Origin: Flavobacterium enshiense DK69
Lineage (GTDB): Bacteria > Bacteroidota > Bacteroidia > Flavobacteriales > Flavobacteriaceae
DNA length: 64,000 nt
Direction: 5' to 3'
Assembly: GCF_000498495.1 (NCBI RefSeq)
Contig: NZ_AVCS01000024.1
Coordinates: 1-64,000 of the forward strand
Shown here in pieces: positions 8,776 to 17,638 of this stretch; within the stretch, counting starts at the first letter, position 1; every line of letters begins with the position of its first letter. The notes beneath the pieces were generated by a model. The model had not been told where the DNA came from, made no database searches, and was given only the letters and a program-made list of their open reading frames with translations. The position numbers and the translations under genes are program-made.

Positions 8776-8997
8776 TTACTCTTGAGATTGTTGCAGACGG
8801 ACAAAACGGATTGCTGCATAAACAATTAATATCACCCCTAAAATCACTCTTCGTGAATAGGAAATCTCTACTGGCACACTTTTCCAGACAAACAAAGTTA
8901 CGCCTAAAAACACATACAATCCTAAAAAGACCAGGCCTAAAACAAACAGAAATCGCTGTTGTGGCGATTTCTGTTTAAAATTTTGAAATATTTTCAT
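8776..8997 (-). CDS. Small two-TM membrane protein in the tonB operon
   Basis: Protein of 73 residues from MKIFQNFKQKS. The frame opens 12 nt earlier, but this ATG follows the tonB stop by 1 bp and has the usual basic N-terminus. Two hydrophobic segments (about residues 17-37 and 50-66) flank a short loop, and the tail RFVRLQQSQE is cytoplasmic or periplasmic. I do not recognise the family. Its fixed place between tonB and the PstS-like gene suggests it is a small accessory component of that membrane complex. Confidence 0.65.
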   Translation of the reverse strand: MKIFQNFKQKSPQQRFLFVLGLVFLGLYVFLGVTLFVWKSVPVEISYSRRVILGVILIVYAAIRFVRLQQSQE

Positions 8998-8998
8998 A

Positions 8999-9817
8999 TT
9001 ACTGTGCAACCTGAATAGTAATAGGTAATGTAAATTGTGATCTTACCGGACGACCATTTTGAATAGCCGGTTTCCAGTTAGGCATACTTTTCAATACGCG
9101 GATCGCTTCTTTTCCAGCACCGTAACCAGGATCTCTCAATACTTTCACATCTGTAAAACTTCCGTCTTTCTCGACAACGAAGCTTAACATTACACGAATT
9201 TGAGAAACTCCTTCGTCAACTTCCGGAGCACTAAAAGAACTTGCGAATTTTTTGTAGAAACCAGGCATACCTCCATTAGGTCCCGCTTGCACTTCTACCG
9301 CAACATATACCTTGTTATCATCTTCGACAACCGCTGCAGCTTTATCTCCTTCACCAGTAGGTTGGTCAATAACGATTTCAGCATTTTTGTCTCCTTTAAC
9401 ATCCTTTTGGCCAGGATCTGCTTCTTTCAAATCTTCCACTGTAGGTGGATCCTCATCACGCACCAATTCCTTTTTCACCACTTCAGGCGGCGGGAATTTC
9501 ACCTGATCGTTCACCGATTTAGGTGGTTCTGGCGGTGGAGGCGGTGGTAAATCTTCTTTTGGTGGAGGCGGTGGCAGTAATGCTGTTTCAATTACCTTGT
9601 CCATATTCTCCTTTTCACCTTTAGCTAATCGTTGACTGATAATATTCTCAATTACCGGAGCAGCAATAGCCGAAGCGAACAACAAAGCACCAATAACAAG
9701 GGCTTTTGATGTAGTTTTAGGACTCTCTGAACGCAATTTATAAGCACCATACGCCTTATTACGACCTTCAAAGATTATATCAATCCACTCTGTCTTAAAT
9801 AAGTTTAATTTTGACAT
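8999..9817 (-). CDS. tonB: Energy transducer TonB
   Basis: Protein of 272 residues that transmits proton-motive energy from ExbB/ExbD to outer-membrane receptors. It has a cytoplasmic N-terminus with FEGRNKAYGAYKLR (a motif common in Bacteroidota TonB), one membrane segment (about residues 40-57), a proline-rich spacer (runs of P at 82-86 and 91-96), and a C-terminal TonB domain from about 190 ending in PNWKPAIQNGRPVRSQFTLPITIQ. It is encoded directly after two exbD genes and exbB in one operon. Confidence 0.9.
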   Translation of the reverse strand: MSKLNLFKTEWIDIIFEGRNKAYGAYKLRSESPKTTSKALVIGALLFASAIAAPVIENIISQRLAKGEKENMDKVIETALLPPPPPKEDLPPPPPPEPPKSVNDQVKFPPPEVVKKELVRDEDPPTVEDLKEADPGQKDVKGDKNAEIVIDQPTGEGDKAAAVVEDDNKVYVAVEVQAGPNGGMPGFYKKFASSFSAPEVDEGVSQIRVMLSFVVEKDGSFTDVKVLRDPGYGAGKEAIRVLKSMPNWKPAIQNGRPVRSQFTLPITIQVAQ

Positions 9818-9848
9818 GACTTTTTCTTTTTAAATGTTTGAAAAAAAA

Positions 9849-10412
9849 TTACTCCGAAAGGATTTCCTCTTTCTTCAACATTGCGTTTTCTTCTGGTGTT
9901 ATATCCACAATCGCATAGATTTTAACATCTGCGATAGCCATCTCGTCCAGAACATCTACTAAGTTTCTGTACGTAGACTTTTTACTGGCTTTAATCAAAA
10001 CAATCAAATCCTGTTTCTTCGGCTCTGCCGCATATTTAGATTTAACCGTTTGTTTTTTCTCCAGTATCTCTTTACGAATACCATTTTTTCCGTATCCTGT
10101 TTTCTCAGGCCCTTCAATTGGAGCAGTCGGTAAACCGTAGTACCATACTAATTGGTTTTTCTCACCCAACAGCAACGTTAAGGTACGGTCTTCAGAAACA
10201 TCCAATGTTTGGGGTTTCTCCTGTGTTTCGTCTTTATCCGGCATTGCCAAATTCATGGACTGAGGCTTAGACAATGACGTAGTAAGCATAAAGAAAGTAA
10301 TCAAAAGGAATGCCAAATCCACCATCGCTGTCAAATCGACACCCGCATTTTGTTTCTTACTTCTAATATGACCTTTCTTGCCACCGCCGTCGCCGGTATT
10401 TAATTCTGCCAT
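9849..10412 (-). CDS. exbD: Biopolymer transporter ExbD (second copy)
   Basis: Protein of 187 residues with a single N-terminal membrane segment following VDLTAMVDLAFLLITFFML (about residues 25-46); the conserved aspartate is in the TAMVDLAFLL motif. The periplasmic domain ends with the ExbD pattern LVDVLDEMAIADVKIYAIVDI. ExbD with ExbB uses proton motive force to drive TonB. It is 18 bp downstream of another exbD. The two copies are clearly different in sequence, which suggests separate roles or a heteromeric complex. Confidence 0.9.
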   Translation of the reverse strand: MAELNTGDGGGKKGHIRSKKQNAGVDLTAMVDLAFLLITFFMLTTSLSKPQSMNLAMPDKDETQEKPQTLDVSEDRTLTLLLGEKNQLVWYYGLPTAPIEGPEKTGYGKNGIRKEILEKKQTVKSKYAAEPKKQDLIVLIKASKKSTYRNLVDVLDEMAIADVKIYAIVDITPEENAMLKKEEILSE

Positions 10413-10429
10413 TTTACAGTATTTTTTAA

Positions 10430-11044
10430 TTAAAAATCATCAGTTCGTAAACCAGTGACTAAGAAAAACTTATTAACTTTTTGTTTCTGAAGAATATCAA
10501 TTACTTTCTTAACTGTAGGATACTCCTCTTTTCCATCTGCTTTGATAGCAACTTTCAACTCCGTATTATGCAATTCTTTTGTAGCATAACGCGCTGCCAA
10601 AACCCACTCTCTTAACTGATTGTCAACTGAATCGTAAGGAATACCAGGTTGCAACCCCTCTTTATTACGCTCTTCACCAGTCAAACTGATCAATTTATTC
10701 AAATTTCCAACCGGAACTCCAAATCCATCAATCAAAGAAAAACGTTTAGTTTCCTCTTCGGTGAACTGAATCTTATATTTTTCAGCTATCTTACCCAAAG
10801 CATCTCTTCGAATATCCTGGCCAATCATACCAAAGAACACCTTCTCTTTACCAACGGTAATGGTCACTAAATCTGCATCCGGCAATTTAGTTTGCACTGT
10901 GGACGCAGGTGTATCAACCGGAAGTGGCTCGGGTACTTTAGCTGTAGATGTCATTACGAAGAAAGATAACAATAAGAACGCTACGTCACACATAGCCGTC
11001 ATATCAATCTTCGTGCTTTTTTTTGACATTTTTACTTTTGCCAT
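10430..11044 (-). CDS. exbD: Biopolymer transporter ExbD (first copy)
   Basis: Protein of 204 residues. The N-terminal KIDMTAMCDVAFLLLSFFVM (about residues 12-31) is the ExbD membrane segment with its conserved Asp. The periplasmic part ends VKKVIDILQKQKVNKFFLVTGLR, the usual ExbD C-terminal helix-strand. An insertion of about 60 residues (about 85-150) makes it longer than the roughly 140-residue proteobacterial protein. It lies between exbB and the second exbD. Confidence 0.9.
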   Translation of the reverse strand: MAKVKMSKKSTKIDMTAMCDVAFLLLSFFVMTSTAKVPEPLPVDTPASTVQTKLPDADLVTITVGKEKVFFGMIGQDIRRDALGKIAEKYKIQFTEEETKRFSLIDGFGVPVGNLNKLISLTGEERNKEGLQPGIPYDSVDNQLREWVLAARYATKELHNTELKVAIKADGKEEYPTVKKVIDILQKQKVNKFFLVTGLRTDDF

Positions 11045-11136
11045 TTTCTTTTGATTTTAGTCACAAGGGAACAAGGCAAAACCTCTTTTTACCTGCAACA
11101 AATTAATAATTAACTCTCTAAAACGGTATGCAGTAA

Positions 11137-11973
11137 TTAAGCTGCATGACCACCTTTCAAACGTCTGTAAGCCTGCGTGATAGCAAAACCAGCCTCGTCG
11201 ATAGAGTAAGTTAATTTATCAATTTTAGATGTAAACACGTTATACATGATGATTGACAACGTAGAAGTACCAATACCAGTAGCTGTATTAATAAGAGCCT
11301 CAGAGATACCTGTCGCTAACGCAGCCTGGTCAGGAGCACCAGCAGCAGCTAATCCAGAGAACGCTTTAATCATACCTGATACTGTTCCTAATAATCCCAT
11401 TAACGTACCAATTGATACCAAAGTAGCAATGATAGTCATATTTTTCTCTAACATTGGCATTTCTAATGAAGTAGCTTCGTCAATTTCTTTTTGAATTGTT
11501 TCAGTTGCTTTTTCACTATCAAAACCTTCTCTTCTTACTTCTTGATATTTAGTCAAACCAGCTCTAACCACGTTAGCTACTGAACCTTGTTGAGCATCAC
11601 ACTCAGCGATAGCCTCATCGATTTTACCTTGACCGATTAAAACCTGTACATTTTTAACGAATTTCTCAACATTGTTTTTACCAGCTGCTTTACTGATAAC
11701 GAAGAATCTCTCAAAAGAGAAAACAACTGCCATTAAGAACAATCCCATTAACGCAGGTACGATAAATCCTCCTTTATAAACCATTCCTAAATAGTTTCCT
11801 GGTAGCGGGTGACCTGTATTGTCTCCGTTTTCAAAGTTTGATGGGTGTCCCATAACGAATTTCCAGATTAGGAATCCAATCAATAAACAGATTACAATTG
11901 CAAAGGCAGCAAACATGCTTGTCCCTTTTGAGCTAGCTCCTTTTTCAACAGTTTCGTTAGATACTTTTGTCAT
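11137..11973 (-). CDS. exbB: MotA/TolQ/ExbB proton channel family protein
   Basis: Protein of 278 residues with three membrane segments: about 18-40, then a pair in the C-terminal half around TIIATLVSIGTLMGLLGTVSGMIKAF and SEALINTATGIGTSTLSIIMYNVF. The segment GLLGTVSGMIKAFSG is the ExbB/TolQ hallmark. It forms the proton channel with ExbD. It is the first gene of the seven-gene operon that runs down to 6158; a -7 box lies at 12046-12053. Confidence 0.9.
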   Translation of the reverse strand: MTKVSNETVEKGASSKGTSMFAAFAIVICLLIGFLIWKFVMGHPSNFENGDNTGHPLPGNYLGMVYKGGFIVPALMGLFLMAVVFSFERFFVISKAAGKNNVEKFVKNVQVLIGQGKIDEAIAECDAQQGSVANVVRAGLTKYQEVRREGFDSEKATETIQKEIDEATSLEMPMLEKNMTIIATLVSIGTLMGLLGTVSGMIKAFSGLAAAGAPDQAALATGISEALINTATGIGTSTLSIIMYNVFTSKIDKLTYSIDEAGFAITQAYRRLKGGHAA

Positions 11974-12315
11974 TTTTTTAAATTTTAGTTTTTCAATTTT
12001 GTTATAACTATTGCCCCATAAGCCAAAATCTGTTTATGAGAGTCGCAAATTTATGTTTTTAGTGTAATAAAAAAAATAAAATCGTTTTTTTTTCAGGTCA
12101 CATGACGAATTATTTAACATTGAGGACATGATTAGTTTGATTTTACTGTTCAATCGTTAAGCTAATGTAAGGATAATAACTTTTTATTACCAATATTATT
12201 CTTACTCTTTTGTTTTTTTTCGATCTTTATCTAACAAATACTATTATTTTTTTTAGTTTTACTACTCTTTGAATTTAGTTTAAATTCGTTCAATTCTTAC
12301 AAATTTACGAAAAAT
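11974..12315. promoter_or_regulatory. AT-rich divergent intergenic region with exbB -7 box at 12046-12053
   Basis: This 342-bp gap separates divergent exbB and herA-like genes. On the minus strand TAAATTTG at 12046-12053 matches TAnnTTTG exactly, predicting an exbB leader of about 65 nt. The rest is very AT-rich. I see no exact plus-strand -7 match for the herA-like gene, no leader ORF of interest and no strong hairpin. Confidence 0.5.
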
Positions 12316-13833
12316 ATGTCCGCAGAAAAGTTTATAGAAGAAATCAACAACGGTTATAACTGTAAAGGAGAATCCATTGCATTGGGCGGTGCCATTTTAA
12401 ATGGAGAAGCAATCCCAAACACCCAGATAAAAATTCCCTTAAAAACAATTAACCGCCACGGATTAATTGCCGGAGCTACCGGAACAGGTAAAACAAAAAC
12501 AATACAGGTTTTATCCGAACAGCTGTCTTCAAACGGAATTCCGGTCCTGATGATGGACATCAAGGGCGATTTTTCAGGAATAGCAGCAGCCGGGGAAGAA
12601 AAACCATTCATAACCGAACGTCACGCCAAGATTGGTATCCCTTACCAACCCAAAGCCTGTCCTGTAGAATTAATGACCATATCCGAACAGAACGGAGTCC
12701 GGTTGCGGGCTACTGTTTCGGAATTCGGCCCCGTGTTATTTTCCCGAATCCTCGATCTGAACGACACCCAAGGCGGAGTTGTTTCTGTAATTTTCAAATA
12801 TTGTGACGACAACAAGATTCCCCTTTTGGATCTGAAGGACTTTAAAAAAACGCTTCAGTTTGCAACCGAAGAAGGCAAAGACGAGTTTGAAGCAAATTAT
12901 GGCCGAATCTCAACAGCCTCAACGGGTTCCATCCTTAGAAAAGTCATCGAGCTCGAACAACAGGGCGCTGATTTGTTCTTTGGCGAGCTTTCTTTTGATA
13001 TTGACGATCTGATGCGCATTGACGAAAACGGAAACGGCTATGTGAACATCATCCGCCTGACGGACATTCAGGACAAACCTAAATTATTCTCAACATTCAT
13101 GCTGAGTTTATTAGCAGAGGTTTATCAGCAAATGCCCGAAATCGGGGATGCCGAAAGACCTGAATTGGTTATTTTTATTGACGAAGCCCACCTGATTTTC
13201 GATGAAGCCAGTGAAGCCTTGCTTGATCAAATCGAAACCATCATAAAACTAATCCGTTCTAAAGGTATCGGGGTTTATTTCATTACACAAAATCCAACCG
13301 ATGTTCCTGCTGGTGTATTGGCGCAATTGGGACTAAAAATCCAACATGCCCTGAGAGCTTTTACCGCAAACGACAGGAAAGCGATAAAAATGACGGCCGA
13401 AAACTATCCTTTATCCGACTATTACAAAACTGAAGATGTAATTACGCAACTGGGCATAGGGGAAGCTTTTGTTACAGCATTAAACGAAAAAGGAATTCCT
13501 ACCCCGCTTGTAGCCTGCATGATGCGTGCTCCAATGAGCAGAATGGACATTTTATCCGATAATGAAATCAGCAACATCATCAACAATTCGAAGTTGGCAA
13601 AAAAATACAATCAGGTAATTGACAACGAAAGTGCCTACGAAATCCTGACAGCCAAAATAGATAAAGCAACACAACAGGCACAAGCAGAACAAACAGCCAA
13701 AGTCGAAGAAAAACAAAGAAAAAGCGAACCCAGCACTACCGAAGCTATTGGAAAATCAGTTGTTAAAGTGATTACCAGCGCTACGTTCATACGCGGTGCT
13801 TTCGGAATTTTAATGAAAATGTTCAAAAAATAA
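12316..13833 (+). CDS. HerA-type/DUF853 ATPase
   Basis: Protein of 505 residues of the FtsK-HerA superfamily (helicase HerA-like, DUF853). Walker A is GATGTGKT at residues 53-60. Walker B is LVIFIDEAHLIFDEA near residue 290. IGVYFITQNPTDVP is the sensor region and LGLKIQHALRAFTANDRKAIK the downstream conserved block. A Lys/Gln/Glu-rich linker (about 450-480) precedes a short C-terminal hydrophobic segment. It probably acts on DNA or as a membrane-attached motor; no NurA partner gene is nearby. The stop overlaps the next start (TAATG). Confidence 0.8.
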   Translation: MSAEKFIEEINNGYNCKGESIALGGAILNGEAIPNTQIKIPLKTINRHGLIAGATGTGKTKTIQVLSEQLSSNGIPVLMMDIKGDFSGIAAAGEEKPFITERHAKIGIPYQPKACPVELMTISEQNGVRLRATVSEFGPVLFSRILDLNDTQGGVVSVIFKYCDDNKIPLLDLKDFKKTLQFATEEGKDEFEANYGRISTASTGSILRKVIELEQQGADLFFGELSFDIDDLMRIDENGNGYVNIIRLTDIQDKPKLFSTFMLSLLAEVYQQMPEIGDAERPELVIFIDEAHLIFDEASEALLDQIETIIKLIRSKGIGVYFITQNPTDVPAGVLAQLGLKIQHALRAFTANDRKAIKMTAENYPLSDYYKTEDVITQLGIGEAFVTALNEKGIPTPLVACMMRAPMSRMDILSDNEISNIINNSKLAKKYNQVIDNESAYEILTAKIDKATQQAQAEQTAKVEEKQRKSEPSTTEAIGKSVVKVITSATFIRGAFGILMKMFKK

Positions 13834-14201
13834 TGAGGGCTTTTTTTACTATTGGTTTATTAATACTCTCTAACGTCTTCATGACTTTAGCCTGGTACGG
13901 CCATTTGAAGTTTAAAGAACTGAAATGGTTTGAAAATGCCGGACTGATAGCTATCATCCTAATCAGCTGGGGACTGGCCTTATTTGAATATTGCTTTCAG
14001 GTACCAGCCAATAAGATAGGCTTTAATGGAAATGGTGGCCCTTTTTCACTACTGCAGTTAAAAGTCATACAGGAAGTTATCACCTTAATTGTTTTTGTGA
14101 TTTTCTCCTTATTGTTTTTCAAAGAAGAAGAATTCCGGTGGAACCATGTTATCGGCTTTTGTTTTTTAGTATTGGCCGTCTATTTCATGTTTAAAAAATA
14201 A
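13833..14201 (+). CDS. DMT-superfamily protein (DUF486)
   Basis: Membrane protein of 122 residues with four predicted helices (about 5-25, 37-55, 70-95, 102-120). AWYGHLKF near residue 20, LFEYCFQVPANKIG (about 50-63) and QLKVIQEVITLIVFVIFSLLFFKE are characteristic of the DUF486 family, related to small drug/metabolite transporters. The transported compound is unknown. Its start overlaps the stop of the ATPase gene by one base, so the two are translationally coupled. Confidence 0.8.
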   Translation: MRAFFTIGLLILSNVFMTLAWYGHLKFKELKWFENAGLIAIILISWGLALFEYCFQVPANKIGFNGNGGPFSLLQLKVIQEVITLIVFVIFSLLFFKEEEFRWNHVIGFCFLVLAVYFMFKK

Positions 14202-14208
14202 ACACCCC

Positions 14209-14655
14209 ATGAAAATAATGCTCCTATTTTTTTCAGCCATTTCAATGTTGACGGGCTGCACCGTAAAAACTGAAATCAAACGTCTGGAAGAATACAAAAG
14301 TGAAATCGCAAAAGCCGAAAAAGAATTTGAGAAAATGGTTGCCAAAAAAGGTATTGCTGAAGGTTTTTATTACTTTGCTGATGGCAGTGCGACAATCAAA
14401 AGAGAGAATGACACCTTAATCTTCGGAAAAGAAAACATTCGAAACTATTATTCAAATCCGAAGTACAAAAAAGCCACCGTAACCTGGTCGCCTGATTTTA
14501 TCAGCATATCCAATTCTGGAGATTTGGCCTATACTTACGGAAAATACAATTGGTCAGTTAAAGATTCCCTCGGAAACACAAAAACAGCATCAGGCGTTTT
14601 TCATACCGTTTGGAAAAGACAATCAGACGGAAACTGGAAATATGTCTGGGATTAG
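14209..14655 (+). CDS. SnoaL/DUF4440-like lipoprotein
   Basis: Protein of 148 residues with lipobox MLTGC (Cys17). The mature chain begins with a helix rich in Lys/Glu and continues with GIAEGFYYFADGSATIKRENDTLIFGKENI and GDLAYTYGKYNW...GVFHTVWKRQSDGNWKYVWD. This pattern matches the NTF2-fold DUF4440/SnoaL family. The molecular activity is unknown. It follows the DUF486 gene by 7 bp and the cupin gene comes 48 bp later, so the four plus-strand genes likely form one transcript. Confidence 0.7.
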   Translation: MKIMLLFFSAISMLTGCTVKTEIKRLEEYKSEIAKAEKEFEKMVAKKGIAEGFYYFADGSATIKRENDTLIFGKENIRNYYSNPKYKKATVTWSPDFISISNSGDLAYTYGKYNWSVKDSLGNTKTASGVFHTVWKRQSDGNWKYVWD

Positions 14656-14703
14656 ATCAATAAATTAACATTTAACAAGGTTGTATACCTCGCAAAAAAC
14701 GAC

Positions 14704-15066
14704 ATGAAAAAATATTTTATTCAAAAAGCACCTTTTGTGGTTCCTACTTCCGATGGCAAAGTCATTGAAGAACACCACGGGCTGGCAACCACCAACAATA
14801 AAGAAATATCCATTGCTCACATGATAGCACCTCCGGGCTGGAGCGAACCGTTTCAATCACCCGAGTTCGACGAATACACCTATATAATAAAAGGAAAAAA
14901 GCAGTTCATTATTGATAATGAAACAGTAGTACTGCAAGCTGGCCAATCTATTAAAATTGAAAGAAACGTTAGGGTTCAGTACTCCAATCCTTTTGAAGAA
15001 CCGTGCGAATACCTGGCGGTATGCACACCCGCCTTTAGCATGGATTCAGTACATCGTGAAGAATAA
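14704..15066 (+). CDS. Single-domain cupin protein
   Basis: Cytoplasmic protein of 120 residues with one cupin barrel. GWSEPFQSPEFDEYTYIIKGKKQFIIDNE covers motif 1, although the usual His-His metal pair is not present (SPEFDE). LQAGQSIKIERNVRVQYSNPFEEPCEYLAVCTPAF is motif 2. Metal binding is therefore doubtful and a sensor or binding role is possible. It is the last gene of the plus-strand group and ends in a strong terminator shared with convergent kmo. Confidence 0.75.
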   Translation: MKKYFIQKAPFVVPTSDGKVIEEHHGLATTNNKEISIAHMIAPPGWSEPFQSPEFDEYTYIIKGKKQFIIDNETVVLQAGQSIKIERNVRVQYSNPFEEPCEYLAVCTPAFSMDSVHREE

Positions 15067-15096
15067 AAAAAGAGGCTCATGCCTCTTTTATTTTTT
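15066..15096. terminator. Bidirectional terminator between cupin gene and kmo
   Basis: Perfect stem AAAGAGGC/GCCTCTTT with loop TCAT. An A-run lies on the left and a T-rich run on the right. It overlaps the last codons of kmo. Confidence 0.85.
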
Positions 15097-16431
15097 TAAC
15101 AATTCCAGTATTCTGTTCTCTACAAGTTCGGTTTCCCAAATTTGCTCTATGTTTTCCATACTGAGAATCTCTTCCATAATTCTATTTTGCTTATCTCCTT
15201 CCGCCAAGGCTTCCGAGTAGGGATGATGACTGAAAGTTACACGGCTGTATAACGGAATCCATTTATCCGGATGCTTATCGGAGAACCATTTTTCTATTTT
15301 CTTCTGCAAATGAAATTTCGCATCGGCAGTCTTAGTACTCATTTCCATGAAATTGCGGAACGAAAGTTCAGCTATTGCATCTGTATTCGGTTTACGTGAT
15401 TGCTGATATTCTTTAAAGATCGTCAACCAATCGTCTCCGTGTTTTTCCATCAACTGATTTAAAATCGTAATATCTTCAAAACCGGCATTCATTCCGTGAC
15501 CGTAAAAAGGAACTATTGCATGGGCCGCATCTCCAATCAAAGCCACCTTATCTTCATAAGTCCAAGGATAACATTTCATGGTTACCAGATAACTAGTTGG
15601 ATTTTTAAAGAAATCTTCCACTAAATCCGGAATCACTTCTTTCGTATCAGGAAAATACTTGGCGAAAAAGGCCTCCAATGTTTCTTTGTCTGTCAGCTTT
15701 TCAAATGAATTTTCCCCTTCATGTGGCATGAAAAGCGTACAGGTAAACGAACCATCCGGGTTAGCCAGTCCCATTAACATGAATTCTCCTCTTGGCCAGA
15801 TATGTAACGAATTTTTATCTATTTTATGAGTCCCGTCCGCATTGGCAGGAATATGAAGTTCTTTATAACCTACTCGGATAAAGTCTTGTGAATAATTGAA
15901 CATGCTCTGACGCTGCATACGGTGACGTACTCTTGAAAAGGCACCATCAGCCCCGAAAACAATATCATAATCCAACTCTTCCCACTCACCTCTTTCGGTT
16001 TCTCCTTCGTGCAAAGTCGCTGTTGCCAACGTTACATCCCAAACCTTTTTATCAAAGAAAAATTCCACACCGGCAGTTTCGGCTAAATCAACCATCTTGC
16101 GGTTCAGCACCCCGCGGGACAATGAAAAAATCGCCTCGCCGTCTTTACCGTAATACTGATAATTCAACTCGCTTCCTAGCATGTGAATGGCACGCTTGTC
16201 CACAGGAATACCGATTTTTTTTATTTCCTCATCCAATCCAATTTCCTGAAGCGTTCGCCATCCCCTGTCTGACATTACCAAATTAATGGAACGCCCGGAA
16301 AAATCAATTTTTCTGATATCCGGACTTCTGTCGTAAACATGAACGGTATGACCTGCTTTTTTAAGGTAAATTGCCAATAGTGTCCCAACCAATCCGGAAC
16401 CCACTACAGCTATCTTCTTGGGAGTCTGCAT
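15088..16431 (-). CDS. kmo: Kynurenine 3-monooxygenase
   Basis: FAD-dependent hydroxylase of 447 residues that converts L-kynurenine to 3-hydroxykynurenine with NADPH. The N-terminal GSGLVGTLLAIYL (about 12-24) binds FAD. DIVFGADGAFSRVRHRM (about 158-174) is the DG motif. VALIGDAAHAIVPFYGHGMNAGFED (about 290-315) is the GD motif with the family-specific FYGHGMN. With kynU it makes 3-hydroxyanthranilate, used for de novo NAD synthesis in many Bacteroidota. It is downstream of the kynU-ureohydrolase pair, but a terminator at 16511-16541 separates it, so it may have its own promoter. Confidence 0.93.
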   Translation of the reverse strand: MQTPKKIAVVGSGLVGTLLAIYLKKAGHTVHVYDRSPDIRKIDFSGRSINLVMSDRGWRTLQEIGLDEEIKKIGIPVDKRAIHMLGSELNYQYYGKDGEAIFSLSRGVLNRKMVDLAETAGVEFFFDKKVWDVTLATATLHEGETERGEWEELDYDIVFGADGAFSRVRHRMQRQSMFNYSQDFIRVGYKELHIPANADGTHKIDKNSLHIWPRGEFMLMGLANPDGSFTCTLFMPHEGENSFEKLTDKETLEAFFAKYFPDTKEVIPDLVEDFFKNPTSYLVTMKCYPWTYEDKVALIGDAAHAIVPFYGHGMNAGFEDITILNQLMEKHGDDWLTIFKEYQQSRKPNTDAIAELSFRNFMEMSTKTADAKFHLQKKIEKWFSDKHPDKWIPLYSRVTFSHHPYSEALAEGDKQNRIMEEILSMENIEQIWETELVENRILELLKK

Positions 16432-16510
16432 CGAAATTTTCTTGAATAGAGCGTAAATTTACTCAATATTTATTTATGAAACTGATATTTATCGGAAAAG
16501 CATTTTTCTT

Positions 16511-16541
16511 AAAAAAAGAAAATCCTCGCTAAGGAGGATTC
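16511..16541 (-). terminator. Terminator after the ureohydrolase gene
   Basis: The minus strand folds AATCCTC/GAGGATT with a 6-nt loop, followed by TTTTCTTTTTTT. It sits 8 bp past the stop of the upstream gene and before kmo. Confidence 0.75.
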
Positions 16542-16548
16542 TCTGTTA

Positions 16549-17625
16549 TTATCTATTGAATTGTATTTTCTTTCCAACAGCCATTTTTTGTGATTTAGCC
16601 AAAACACCACACATATGGAACAACATTCTTGCTCCGACATTTCCGTCCCAATCATCATCACCAGGTGCTACTTCCACTAAATCAAATCCGATAATTTCCT
16701 TATTGGTTTCTGCCAAACGGCTTAACAAATAAGCAGCCTGCTCAAATGAAAATCCGCCCGGAACCGGAGTACCTGTATTTGGACAATACCATGGATACAT
16801 TCCGTCAATATCGAATGAAATCAACACTTTCTCAGGCAATGAGGCGATAATATGATCACATTGCTGCTGCCATGTCTTTCCTTCGAACGTTTCCTGTTTT
16901 AAATCCATGTCGGTATGAACCAAAACACGGTCTTTCAACGCCACTTCCACTTCCTGTTCGCAGAAATCGCGGATTCCTACCTGAACAATCTTTGAAATTT
17001 GCGGAATCTGCAACGCATTATACATGATAGAGGCGTGAGAATAGGTAAAGCCTTCATAAGCGATTCTCAAATCCATGTGGGCATCTAAATGAAGAATCCC
17101 GAAAGAATCATGTTTTGTCGCCATTGCCTGATAGTAACCAAGCGGCGTACTGTGATCTCCTCCTAAAAGAACCGCTTTTTTTCCTTGATTCAACCAATGA
17201 AGCGTGCGATTCTTCACTTCTTCATTCATGTCCTTGCATGCCTTGTTGATTTTATCAAGATCTGCTTGTAAGACCGGGAATGTCGAAACATCTTCACCCG
17301 CCTCCAAAGCTTCAATGATTGGTTGTGCCAACCCTTTATATTTTTCAGAATTTTTTGCCCAATGACCTGGCGCTTCGTCCATATAAATCCCTAATTTCCA
17401 AAGTTCCGGAAACTCTTGGTGATTTAAATCAACCTGAAAAGAAGCATCCATAATGGCTGCAGGTCCTTCAGAAGCTCCTGCCCCGTAACTTACAGTCACC
17501 TCCCATGGCACCGGGATTACAACAATCTCGCTTTGCTTTGCCGAAAAAGGGAGTCCAAAAACTGTCGCATCAGCTAAGCCTGGTTGAGACGGGTCAAAAT
17601 TTTTTAATATTTGTTCCTTTGTCAT
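16549..17625 (-). CDS. Arginase/agmatinase (ureohydrolase) family protein
   Basis: Protein of 358 residues with all binuclear-manganese ligands: GGDHS (His158), LHLDAHMD (Asp181, His183, Asp185) and SFDIDG (Asp272, Asp274). It continues PNTGTPVPGGFSFEQA, as in the family. An N-terminal extension of about 30 residues and a long segment at 85-145 set it apart from simple agmatinases. It lies 13 bp after kynU and upstream of kmo, so a role in the kynurenine pathway is worth considering. Guanidino-compound hydrolysis (agmatinase or formimidoylglutamase type) is the default call. The exact substrate cannot be decided. Confidence 0.8.
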   Translation of the reverse strand: MTKEQILKNFDPSQPGLADATVFGLPFSAKQSEIVVIPVPWEVTVSYGAGASEGPAAIMDASFQVDLNHQEFPELWKLGIYMDEAPGHWAKNSEKYKGLAQPIIEALEAGEDVSTFPVLQADLDKINKACKDMNEEVKNRTLHWLNQGKKAVLLGGDHSTPLGYYQAMATKHDSFGILHLDAHMDLRIAYEGFTYSHASIMYNALQIPQISKIVQVGIRDFCEQEVEVALKDRVLVHTDMDLKQETFEGKTWQQQCDHIIASLPEKVLISFDIDGMYPWYCPNTGTPVPGGFSFEQAAYLLSRLAETNKEIIGFDLVEVAPGDDDWDGNVGARMLFHMCGVLAKSQKMAVGKKIQFNR

Positions 17626-17638
17626 TTTATAGAATCAA

